64,000 nucleotides of DNA from NCBI GenBank assembly GCA_949128115.1, contig OX421967.1, positions 57,982,855 to 58,046,854 on the forward strand. The letters are read 5' to 3'. Positions within the stretch are counted from its first letter, which is position 1; the number at the start of each line of letters is the position of its first letter. Below the pieces are notes generated by a model that was not told the origin of the DNA, did not search any database, and saw only the letters and a program-made list of their open reading frames with translations. The DNA is from Anaspis maculata. Its lineage: Eukaryota > Arthropoda > Insecta > Coleoptera > Scraptiidae. A program made the translations under genes and the position numbers. Shown here piece after piece: positions 30,367 to 43,522 of this stretch.

Positions 30367-33300
30367 TCAAGACAACAGCATTTTGAACAGCACGACGCTG
30401 ATGGCCTTGCAGAACGCGAACAGCACCATCACGACCAGGACGTAGTGGACGCCCGTCAGGATGTTCGTTTTCTTCCTGGCAGCGTCCAGCGTGCTCATCG
30501 GATCTTTGACGAGGTAAATCCTGGCACCAATCGCGCTCTGTCTTGCATACTCGTGCCAGTTAAGCGCCTCCAAGTTGAAGTTGAACATTTGTCTATCGTT
30601 TTCGCTCATGGTGTTCCATAGACCTTTCCAGTTGCCGTCATTCCACGTCCAGATGTGCATGCGAAAGTAGACGGTCATTTCGGCCAGACGGTGGAACTTC
30701 CGGTAGCCTTTTATCGCTCTGAAATTTACGAAATCAAAAAAGTTCAGCTACAAAAAAGTCTTGAAGAATCCGTGAAAAGTCAGTAAAAATTCGGTTGGAA
30801 AGTCTGTAAGAAAGTCAGTAAAAAAGTCTGTACAAGGTCTGCAAGAAAGTCTGTGAAAAGCCTGCTAAAACAGGCAAGTTTTAGTGTAGTTAGAAAACTT
30901 ACTGCGGCTTTTTGCCCATGGCAACAAGAACTAAATCGATGAAATACGATGGAAGAGTGTGCAATAGAAAAGCAGCGATGGTGTAAGCGTATCGGCATTT
31001 GGTCAGGAAATAGATTGGAATCCACAGCTTTTTGTTGGTTGGAAATTCTTTCATGTTCATGTCCAGTTCATCAACTGCGTTCCCTGGAAATGAATCGCTT
31101 TCAATTTGAGTATACGTGAAAATTCAGTGACAACAAACTGACGCCATGTTTGGAGATTATCGTTGGATCCAGCGAAGTTGTAGACTTGAACTTGCAAACT
31201 GGTAGGAATGAAATACTTCTGTTTAGAAAACCATGCCGTAATTCAAAGGAACAAGCTCGAAATCGAAAGAAAAATGCCTTAGTATTGAAAAATTAACCCT
31301 GAATTGAAAAATTAATTCAAATACGTCTCCTCCGTATCAGAATTAGTCGGAAACGACACCAAACTCGACGTGTTTTCGGTTTTGAAATATCAAGCCGCCA
31401 TCTTGGCAGGCGCCATTTTGGAAACAAAAATCAGCTTCAACGGAAACAAAAGAACAGGTTATCTTTGCTATTAAAGCTTGTTTCGAGTTGAATTGACCAG
31501 AGTTTTCCACAAATTGTTCTGAATCAATACGTAGCTGAACACAGCGTGAGCACCCACAAAACCTGACGTGTTTCGTCTTTCTTCCACTCATCACTGCCCC
31601 TTATTTACATTGCTTTTCCCGACGGTGCTAGCAGCATTCTTATTCGAGTATAAAATGCTTTGCGTTTGGTTACGTTTCTGATTGAATCCAAAATGGAGAA
31701 GGCGAAGTTTTTAGGCTAATTTTGTTTTGAGATCGATTTTGAAACGGCAGCTGTCATAAGCTGACACATATTTTTTAACCTTTCCGCTTCTCGGTGGTTC
31801 TTCCAGCCCATCGCCAAGATCAGGTTGCAAACGTAATCGACCGGAACGAACTCGGTGCTTTTATCCAAGTCCAGCATCACGGCCCTGATGAAGCCCACGT
31901 AGATGCCCGTCATGAACCCGATGGGGCCGTAAAAATTGTCGATCCAGCCCTGCATCGGTTCTCGAGCGGATCCTGAAACTTTTTTCGGACAAATTTATTT
32001 CTCGCTCATTTTGCACTGTTAGAAAAATATTCTGATTTAATGGCTACTATGAAAGTGTAGAAACGTCTTCATCGAATCTGCGGCTAAGCGCACTTCCAGT
32101 TCGGCACGATTTTTGAATTTGGCGCGCCAGGGAGAGCGTAAGGGAGAGTGTGAAAAAAAGGTTCTCAATTGGTTTATACTAACAATAATTGTGATTCAAT
32201 GGGATATTGAATAATGCACTCATATCTCACTTGTTTACATTGAACAATACTTTACCAGTTTGATAAAGCGTAGCATTCTACTCTAGTGTAATGCGCATTA
32301 CTCATTCGGATGTTTCACGATACTCACCGAGGCTCATGCCAAAAAAATGAATCCTCTTGACCAATAGCAATCATTACATGCTTGTTGAATAATTGACTAT
32401 TTTAACGTTTATTATGATTAGCGACATGATAGTTATTTTAGCCAGTGGAAGGTGATCTTTGGCGCTAAATTTGAAAATGGTGCCGAACAGGAAGTGTGCC
32501 GTTAGTTTTAATTGCTTTGACTTACTGATAGCGGGCCTCACAATGGCCACCGGTAAGTTTTTGCCTTCTCTTCTGATCAAGTCTTCTGCGATGGCTTTAG
32601 TGTAGATGTACGTATTTTGCCATTTTGATATCAGTCTGTAATTAGTATAATTATTAGTTCAAACGTCAAGTCTGGTGATTTTCTTGTGTCACAGTTGTCG
32701 ATTCTAGTGACTTGAAGGTTCAAAGCTGGTACCTATTCCGAGGAATATTTTATTAGTTTACAAGCTTGGTTTCAAAGTTGTGTATTTCAACTATAATTTG
32801 GCTTTAGCTTTTTTTTGTATTTAGATAGTTTGTTGGTTCTATCCCAACTTGTATTTTTCTGCTAACGTATTTTTTTGTTATTTTCTCTGGCTGAAGTTTT
32901 CTTTGAGGCAATTTGATTTCTAGACAAAAAATAGACATCTCTAGACATAGAATCGAAGAATATTTTGTTAAAATCCGGTTCAACTGCTGCGTTTTTGGGA
33001 TTACGTGAGCAGTGCCTTGTTGAGGTATGCTAAGTGCCCCAATGACATTTTCACATTTTCTGAAAACAATTTGCGTACCCCCCGGCTAACATGTGATCAA
33101 CACGAGCGTTCAAAGAGCTTGTGCCAATGACTAATTGTAAGCTTCAACTGTAAGCCTAGCTTCACCTAAGCACTAAAGCTCTGCTTATACGTAAAAATCA
33201 ATCGCTGTTTCGCTATAAGCGAGCGGAATTTTCTAGCGCAAGCATGGCATTCAAGTGTGAATGTACCTCAGATACAAAAGCGAAGTTTTTGCCTAGCATT

Positions 33301-36300
33301 GTTATCAGCTGATGATGTTTCTCTGCGGGTTTCATTTCTCTTAATGCTCAGTTCACATGTAATCTTTGAATGTTTTCTCAAGTGAAGCCTTGAACGAGAG
33401 CCATTGATTGTATCGTAAACTTGAAATTCAACTGTGAGCCCAGCTTTAAACAAAACTACATTTGCATCACTTTCAGCAAATTTTACAATCACAGTGTATC
33501 TAAAGCCCTGCTTACACTAGAAACAGTCGACTTTCTAAACGAGTGGAATTTTCTAGCGCGATGACTCTTCTTGTTGAAAAAATATCATCAGTGCTCTTTT
33601 TTACTCTTAAACTCGGCTAATTTAGTGATTTTTCAACTCAGATTTGCCTAATTTCAGTGATTTTCTCACTCTCAAGTTGGTAATTTTAGTGATTTTTTGC
33701 TGTCAAACCTGATAGCTTCAGTGGATTCTTTTTTGTGAAAGTTGATAATCTAATGACACTTCTTGCTGGAACCAAAGCAACAATAGTTATTCTTTATCAC
33801 CCTGAATTTGGCAATGTTAGTGATTCTCTCACTTTCAAGTTGGCAATTGTAACTAGCTTTCGCCTGTCAAAGTTGATAGCTCCAGTGATTCTTTTTTGTA
33901 AAAGTTGATGGTCTGATGACACTTCTGGCTTTAAAAGGAACATTATAGAGAACATTCTCCGAATTCAAATGCAGCAACGACAATTATTTTCTCACTCCAA
34001 ATTAGGCAATTTTAGTGATTTTCTCACTATAAAAATTGGAAACTATCGATTTTGTACTGTCAATGTCAAAGCTGATGGCTTGAGTGATTTTCTCGTGTGA
34101 AAATTGATGCCTTGATGACACTTTCTTGCTTGAAAAAAAGCAACAATAGCTATTTTCTTATTCCAAATTTGACAGTTCTAGTGATTTTGTCACTCTGTAT
34201 TTGGCAATTTCAGCTAGTTTTCTCTTGACAGGGCTGATGGCTTCAGTGATTTACTCTTGTGGAAGTTGACGATCTGGTGACCCTTCTTGCTAAAAAAAGC
34301 AATAGCGCTCATTTTCTCAGTCCAAATTTGTCGATTTCAATAGTTTTCTCACTCTAGAATTGGCAATTTTAGTGACTCTCTTCGGTCAAAGCTGATAGAT
34401 TCAGTGATTTTCTCTTGTGAAAGTAGTGATCCTCGTAGTGATCTTTGACTTTTCTTGCTTTAGAAAGCAGCCATTTTAGTTTCTCACTCTGATTTGTTGG
34501 TTTCATTAGTGATTTTCTCACCCTGATCTGGGGATGTTAGTGATTCTCTCACCCTATAGTTTGCAATTTGAGCGATTTCTTTTTTGTAAATCTGATAGCT
34601 TTAGCGATTTTCTTCCGTGAAAGTTGATGGATGGTCTGACGACAACAGAGTTTTCTCCTCGGTTTTCTCCTGTCAGCGATTATATCAGTGTTTTTCTCTT
34701 GTGAAATTTGAGATGATCTGATGTCACTCATTGCTCGAGAAAAGGAATTACAGCTTTTTCTCTCTCCAAATTGGCGATCTAGTGATTTTCTCACTCTAAA
34801 ATAGTGAATTTCAATGATCTTCTATTGTAAAATCTGATGCTCAAGTGATTTTTATCTTATGGAAGTTGATAATCTAGTGACACTTCTTGCTTGAAGAAAA
34901 GCAATCGCAGTTATTTTCTGTCTCTACTTTGACAGTTTGAGTGATTTTCTCACGCTGAAGTTGTCAATATTCAAGCGATTTTGATCTTTTCAAAGCTGAT
35001 AGTTCCATTGATTCTTTTTGTGAAAGTTGATAATTTGAAGACACTCTTTGTTTGAAATAGATCACAATCATTTTCCCATTCTAGATTGGTCAATTTTAGT
35101 AATTTTCTCACTCTGGAGCTGCATATTTCAGTGATTTTTCCCATCAAAGCTAACAGCTCTAGAAATTCTCCCGTGAGAAAGTTATAATCTGATAACGCTT
35201 TTTGCTTGAAGAAAGGCAAATACAGTTACTTTTCCACTCTAAATTTCGATTCCAGTGATTTTCTCACTCTAAAATTGGCATCTTCAGTGAATTTTTCTGC
35301 AAAAGCTCTGATAGCTTCAGTGATTTTCTGTCGCGAGAGTTAGTGATCTGTTGATACTTCTTGCCTGAAAAAAAGCGAATACGTCCATTTCTTCAATCTA
35401 AATTTGGCAATTTACGTGTATTTCTCACGCTAAAGTTGGAAGTTTCAGTGACTTTTTCCTTTCATAGCTCTGATTGATTTTCGAGGATTATCTCTTATGA
35501 AAGTTGATGATCTAATGGCCCTTCTTGCTTAAAGAAAAGCAACTTCAGTTATTTTCTCACTATTAATTTGTCAATTTTGGTGATCTTCTCACTCTAAATC
35601 ACGCGCTTTAAGTGACTCCTTTCTTTTAAAGCTCCAATAGCTTAATTGATTTTTTCTTGTGGAAGTTGATAGACTGGCGACATTTCTTGCCTGAAGAGAA
35701 GCGATTATGGTAATTTCTCACTGTAAATTTGCGATTTTAGCGCATTTCTCGATCTAAAGTTGGCAATTCAGTGATTTTATCCCGCCACTCTTGATAGCTG
35801 TGGTGATTCACTTTCACTTCCGTGAAAGTTGATATTTTGATTACACTTTTTTACTTGAAGAAGCAATTTCAGCGATTTCCTTGCAGCGCTTTTTGTCTAA
35901 TTAGGTGATTTTCTCACTCCAAAGTCGTCAGTTTCGGTGATTTTTCTTTGTCAAAGCTGATAATAGCTTCAGTGATTTTCGTGATTGTAAGTTGAAGATT
36001 TGATGGCATTTTATGTCTCAGTGAGAGCAATTATAAGTGATTTTCTCACTCTAAAATTGGCATATTTGGTAATTTTCTGCTGTCAAAGTTGATTGCTTCA
36101 GATTCACTTTCACTTTTGTGAAAATCGATGATTTGATTACACTTTTTACCTAGAAAAACAATTTCAGCAATTTTCTCACTCCTTATGAGTCAATTCGAGT
36201 AATTTTCTCACTCTAAAGACATCAGTTCCAGCGATTTTCCCTTCTTCGAAGCGAATAGCTTCAGTTATTTTTGCTCATTTGCGTAGTAGTGATCTGATGC

Positions 36301-39300
36301 TACTTTTTGTCTCAGCAAGAGCAATTCCAGTAATTTTCTTACTCTAAATTCATTGATTCTAGCGCATCTCTCACTCTAACGTTTACAATTCTAGTATATT
36401 TATCGAGTAAAAGCTGATACCTCCAGTAATTCACTTTTACTCCCATGAAATTTGATAATTTGTTTTTTTTTTGCTTTATAAAGCAATTTCAGCAACAATG
36501 CATTCATAGTGATTATCTCACTCTGAATTTACTAGTTCTACAGTTTTTCTCACTCTAAATTTGACAGTTCTAGTATATATTTGATCCTGTGAAAGTTGAT
36601 AAGCTTCACTGATTCACTTTTACTTCTGGAAAAAATAATTTGATCACACTTCTTGCTTATTAAAATAATTTTAGCGATTTTCTCACTCCCAATGAGGCAA
36701 TTTGAGTGATTTTCTCACTCTAAAATTGATAATCTCACTATTTTTTTTTGTCAAAGTTGAGAGCTTTAATGATTTTTCTCTCATGTAAGTTAAAGATCTG
36801 ATGCTACTTTTTGCCTCAGTGATAGCAACTTCAGTGATTTTCTCACTCTGAATTCACTAATTCTAGCGCAGTCTTTGCTCTGAACTTGGCATTTTAGTGT
36901 TCATTTTAGTTTTTTTCTCACTTAGAAGTCGCAAGTTGATCATCTGTTGGCATTTTCTGTAACAGTAAAAGCGATTTAGTGATTTTCTCACTATAAATTA
37001 GCTAAATCTAGCGCTTTTCTCACGCTAAAGTTGTTGAATGTAATAATTATATTCTGTTAAGACTGATATCTTTAGTAATTCACGCTTATGAAAATTCAAT
37101 AATTTGATCACATTTCTGCCTAAAAAACAGTTTCAGCGATTTTCTCACTCTAAATATAGCAATTTGAGTGATTTTTTCACTTTAATGTCACTCACTTTAG
37201 TTATAGTTTCTCACTCTAAATGTGGTTGTTTGATTGATTTTCTCACTCTAAATTCGTCGGTCTTAGTGCTTTTCTGTCAAATTTATAGCTCTGGTGATTT
37301 TTGCTCATGTGTTAATGATCTGATGATACTTCTTGCCCCCATTAAAAGCACTTATAGTGATTTTCTCACTCTGAATTCACTAACTCTGGCGCATTTCTCT
37401 GTCTAAAATTGACAATCCTAGTATATTTTTATCCTGTCAAGTTGATAGCTTCAGTGATTCACTTTTACTACCGTGAAATTTCATAATTTGATTATACTTT
37501 TTTGCTCAGAAAAGCAATTCCAGCGATTTTCTTAATTCAAATGTGACAGTTTGAATGATTTTCTCACTATAAAGTCTTCAGTTTTAGTGATTTTTCGTCG
37601 CCAACGCTAATAGCTTTGATGATATTCTCTTGTGGAAGTTGACGATCTCATGACTTAATACTTGGAGAAAAGCTGTAACATTTACTTGCTCGCTGTAAAT
37701 GTGGCTATTCGACTGATTCTCACTCTTGAAGTCGTCAGTTTTGGTGATTTTTTGCCGGCCCGACCAATAGCTTCAGTGATTTTCGCTCATGTGAGTAATG
37801 ATCTGATGCAATTTTTCACTCACTAAAAACAATTATTGATAATTTATCCTGTCAAAGTTGATAGCTTTAGTGATTCACTTCCACTGCCGTGAAAATTGAT
37901 GATTTGATCAAACCTTTGGCCTTGAAAAATACCAATTTCAACAATTTACTCACTCTAAATGTGGCCATTTGAGTGATTTTCTCAATATAACTCGTCAATT
38001 TCTGTGATTTGCCTCCGTCCCATCTGAATAGTAGCTTCAGTGATTTTCGCTCATGTGGTTAATAATCTGAAGAATATTTTGTCCCACTCAAAACAATTAT
38101 AGTGACTTTCTCACCCAAAAATCGTTATTTTTTGTGATTTTTTTTCGGTGAAGGTGTGAGTTGCAATGATTTTCTCTTTTAGAAGTTGATAATTTGATTA
38201 AACTTCATGCTTGAAAGAAAGCAGTGACAGTTGTTTTCTTACTCTTGATGTGGCTATTTGAATGATTTTCTCACTCGTGAAAGTAGTCAGTTTCCGTGAC
38301 ATTTCTCAGAACTTTTTGTCTCACTAAAAGCAATTTAGTGATTTTCTCACCCTAAATCTGATATTCAATTCAAGCGCATTTCTCACTCTAGAGATAATTA
38401 TTTCATGCTGTCAAAGTTGATAGCTCTGGTGATTCACTCCCACTCCCGTGAAATTGGTAATTTGATCAAACTTTTTGCCTCAGAAGAAGCAACGCAAATA
38501 ATTTCTTCACTCTCAAGGAATCCATTTGGGTGATTGTCTCACTGTAAACTTGTCAATTTTGGTGATTTTTCTCCATCAAACCTATAGCAGCTCCAGTGAT
38601 TTTTCGCTCACGTGAGTTAATGATCTGATGGAATTTTTCGTCCCCCGAAAAGCGATTTAGTGATTTTCTCACTCTAAATCCGATATCAAATTCTAGCGCA
38701 TTTTTCACTCTAGAGATAATTATTTCATGCTGTCAAAGTTGATAGCTTTGGTGATTCAATGATTTGGTGATTTGATTGCAATGATTTTCTGATTACACTT
38801 AATGCTTGAAGGAACGCAGTTACAGTTATTCTCTCACTCTAAATGTGGCTTTTCGAATGATTTTCTCACTCGTATACTTAGTAGTCACTCGTATAAGTAG
38901 TCAGTTTCAGTGACTTTCCTTCGTCGCAGCTAATAGATTCAGTGATTTTCGCTCATGGAAGTTGATGATCTGCTGGAACTTTTTGTCTCACTAAACCCAA
39001 TTATAGCGATTTTCTCACTCAAGTTTTGTTATTCTAGCGCATTTCTCACTCTGAAATTGATAATTCCATCTTGTCAAGGTGATCGCTTAGGTGATTCACT
39101 TCCACTTCCGTGAAAATTGATGATTAGGTCTAACTTTTTACCTCAAATGAAGCCATTTTAGCAATTTTTTCTATCTGAATTTGGCAATTCGAGTGATTTT
39201 CTCACTATAAACCTGTCAATTTGAGTTTTTGTGTTACGCCAAGTAGCTCAAGTGTACCTATTTCGTTCACATGAGTTAACGATCTGATGGAATTCTCACG

Positions 39301-42300
39301 ATATACTTGGTAATGCTATCTTGTCAAAGTTGATAGCTTCAGTGATTCACTTTCACTCCTGTGAAAATTGATAACACTTTTTTCCTCAAAAAAAAAACAA
39401 TCCTAACAATTATCTCACTCTAAATGTGACCATTTGAGTGATTTTCTCACTATAAACTGGTCAGTATAAGTGATTTTGCTCCGTCACACCTAGTAGCTTC
39501 AGTGATTTTTGCTCAAGTGAGTTAAGGATCTGAAAAATAGTTTTTCTCATTTCAAACAATTATGGTGATCCTCTCACTCTAAAATTGGCATTTGTAGTTG
39601 ATTTTCCAGGCAAAGCTGTAAGTTGCAATGATTTTCTAATCACACTTCATGCTTGAAGGAACGCAGTTACAGTTATTTTCTCACTCTTAATGTGGATTCT
39701 CGAATGATTTTCTCACTCGTATAAGTAGTCAGTTTCAGTGACTTTCCTTCGTCGCAGCTGATAGCTTCAGTGATTTTCGCTCATGGAAGTTGATGATCTG
39801 CTGAAACTTTTTGTCTCACTAAACCCAATTATAGCGATTTTCTCACTAAAGTTTTGTAATGATCTGATGAAATTTCTCGTCCCCCGAAAAGCAATTTAGT
39901 GATTTTCTCACTCTAATCTGATATTTAATTTTAGCGCATTTCTCACTCTTGGAGATATTTATTTCATGCTGTCAAAGTTGATAGCTCTGGTGATTCACTT
40001 CCACTCCCGTGAAATTGGTAATTTGATCAAATTTTTTGCCTCAAAAAAAGCAACGCAAATAATTTTCTCACTCTCAAGGAATCCATTTGGGTAATTGTCT
40101 CACTGAAAACTTGTCAATTTTGGTGATTTTTCTCTATCAAACCTATAGCAGCTTCAGTGATTTTTCGCTCACGTGAGTTATGATCTGATGGAATTTTTCG
40201 TTCCGCGAAAAGCAATTTAGTGATTTTCTCACTCTAAATCCGATATTTAATTTTAGCGCCTTTTTCACTCTACAGATAATTATTCCATGCTGTCAAAGTT
40301 GATAGCTCTAGTGATTCAGTTCCACTCCCGTAAAATTGGTAATATGATCAAACTTTTCGCTTCAAAAAAAGCAATGCAAATAATTTTCTCACTCTCAAGA
40401 AATCCATTTGGGTGATTGTCTCATTATAAACTCGTCAATTTTGGTGATTTTTCTTCATGAAACCTAGCAGCTTCAATGATTTTCCGCTTACTTGAGTTAA
40501 TGATGGAATCTTTTGCCCCCCGAAAAGCAGTTATAGTGATTTTCTCACTCTAAATCTGATACCTAATTCTAGCGCTTTTCTCACTCTGAAGTTAATGATT
40601 ACACCTAGCTTCAGTGATTCACCTCCACTCCCGTGAAAATTGATAACACTTTTTTCCTCAAAAAAAAACATTTTAACAATTTTCTTACTCTGAATGTGAC
40701 CATTAGAGTGATTTTCTCACTATAAACTGGTCAGTATAAGTGATTTTTCTCCGTCACACCTAGTAGCTTCGGTGACTTTTGCTCAAGTGAGTTAATATTG
40801 ATCTGAAAATTAGTTTTTCTCATTTAAAACAATTATGGTGATTTTCTCAGTCTAAAATTGGCATTTTTAGTTAATTTTTCTGGCAAAGCTGTGAGTTGCA
40901 ATGATTTTCTGATTACACTTGATGCTAAACCCAATTATAGCGATTTTCTCATTCAAGTTTTATAATTCTGGCGCATTTCTCACTCTGAAATTGATAATTT
41001 CATTTTGTCAAGGTAATCGCTTTGGTGATTCACTCCCACTTCCGTGAAAATTGATGACTCGATTTAACTTTTTACCTCAAATAAAGCAATTTTAGCAATT
41101 TTTTCATCTGAATTTGGCAATTCGAGTGATTTCCTCACTATCCTACTACTACTATCCGGTCAGTATAAGTCGAGGGGTCGACCACGGTCAAAAATCTGGT
41201 ACAAAAAACCTCCAAATAGAGTAAAACCTCCAATACCTCCACAATATCTCCACATATCTCCACGGATCCCCACGGATCTCCACGGATCCCCACGGATCTC
41301 CACGGATCCCCACGGATCTCCACGGATCCCCACGGATCTCCACGGATCCCCACGGATCTCCACGGATCCCCACGGATCTCCACGGATCCCCACAGATCTC
41401 CACGGATCTCCACAAAACCTCCACGGATCTCCACAAAATCTCCATGAATCTCCACAGTATAGCGCATGCGCAGCTTTCGCATACATTCGTACACACATAC
41501 TGCATATAGGGTTGTCTCAAGTGGGAATCAAATCCAATTGTTTTCTGATAAGTTTGTGATTGTGACCGTGTTATAAAGACGACTTCGATTTCGATCATTC
41601 CATAAGTAGGAATGGACTACAAACAGTGGCTAAGAAGGTTTTCTGAAAGGAATTTTGCGGAAGATACACACATTTTGAAGAAAAAATTCATGAAAAGTAG
41701 GAAACTACGCAGTCTATTTTTAGCGCCGGGCGGATATGCAACCTCCCGAACGAAGTGGAAATGGTACTTAACGAAAGAATAAACACACTAATGGGACTGG
41801 GGAGTAATAAACAGTTGTTGAGCCGGGAAAAGCTGAAAATAACGCGTCATAAAACAAGACAGGACAGGAAATGGCAAGAAATCTTGAGAAAACCAGGAAA
41901 AGACATTGTTTAGTGGCAATACGCTACCAAAAGGCACAAACGGGACCGTGGAGCGGAATAGAGGTGTTGGGCGAGGACAATCTGAAAAGAACGCGTCATA
42001 AAACAAGAAACAGGGCTGAAAATCGCTAACAATCGTAAAAAAAAAACATCAAAAAGTAAGAATAACACACGAAACGGGAAGAAAGTCGCAAGATGAGGTA
42101 GTCGACGCGTGTAAAGAAAGAATGAAATGCAGGGAAAAAACCGAAAGAGCTCAAGAAAAGGATAACAACGCATCAAAATCATCGCGCAAAAGCATAAAAA
42201 GGCGTAAAGTACTTGAAAAAAAGGAATAAAACACAGCTCCTATACGCAACATACGAGTAACAATACAACTGTACAATTTTCGTAGCGTGCTTTTATTTTC

Positions 42301-43477
42301 CGCTCAAGTGATATAGGCAATCAACAATACAGCCGTTTTCACTGTTGCCTAAGTTGAGCCCGTGGGGTCCCATCAAGAGTTCTGTATTGACCCTGCATGA
42401 CACAAAAGCTGAAATATCTGGCACGTATTCTGTTTTCTTCTTTACAGCATACACTTTGAAAGGCACAATAAAAATAACCTGCAATGAGCGATGTCGCACC
42501 CAGCTGTCGGCTAGCTGTCAAACGTTGACCATTGTGAATGAAACGTCAATTGTCAAAAAAAAAGACCAGCAAGAATAGAGTGTGGTTACCATGGCGATAA
42601 GCAAGGAAAGTTAACAATAGGGGCTTGTCATGAGCAATCATTTCAGGGATATTCGCTGAATTTTAGGCGGGCTTTTTGAAACAACCGGACAAAAACCTTT
42701 GAATCCTACTCTAATGCACCTGTAATGTAATACAGCGCGGAAGATTTCCAGCGCTAGTCTATTTTTGAGATAAAATAGCTATAATATTTCATCTGTGCAG
42801 AAACTTTGTTCATGACAAAAGGTGCGTTCAGTCAGCTTATTTAGCCGCAAGTTTTAATTTTAGTCGTAAGCGCTGCATCGCTCATTGGCTGTTCTGAGGA
42901 GGCTGGTTCATAAGAGCCAATGGGCGTCTCTGCGCTTGCGACTAAAACTAAAACTTGCGGCTAAAGGTAGTTTTAATTTTAGTCGCAAGCGCATAGACGC
43001 CCATTGGCTCTTATGAACCAGCCTCCTCAGAACAGCCAATAAGCGATGGAGCGCTTACGGCTAAAACCAAAACTGCGGCTAAATAAGCTGACTGAATGAA
43101 CCTTAAATAAGCTGACTGAACTCAGCGAAATCTGCGTAAATACATTGGTTTGTCCGGTTGTTTTCAATATCCCGCCATTATTTGCACCTCGGACATGTGC
43201 AGTATGCGGCCAGGAAAATGCCCTGTTTAAGTGCGAAAGCTAAATAGTTAACGTAAGTAAATTGTATTCTCCCGTATCTAGATCGACTCAAAATGATTGC
43301 ATAAGGAAGAGAATGGTGGTTAAATTGTTATTGTGAAATGTACGGCTTCAGGTCCCCTTTATGACAGGGCCACCTACTTTTTCCTTGTAATCTCCTGGGT
43401 TAAACTTTCGCCGGCGTGCAGTTTACTGCATCCAAGACTTATTCTCGAAAAGTGCTATTTCGCTTATGTCAAACTGG

Positions 43478-43522
<45 letters not shown>

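Noticed and set aside
41138..41598. Three overlapping minus frames full of [14 protein letters not shown] repeats
   Set aside because: All frames of a 20-bp minisatellite stay open because the unit lacks stop codons; no non-repetitive domain is attached.
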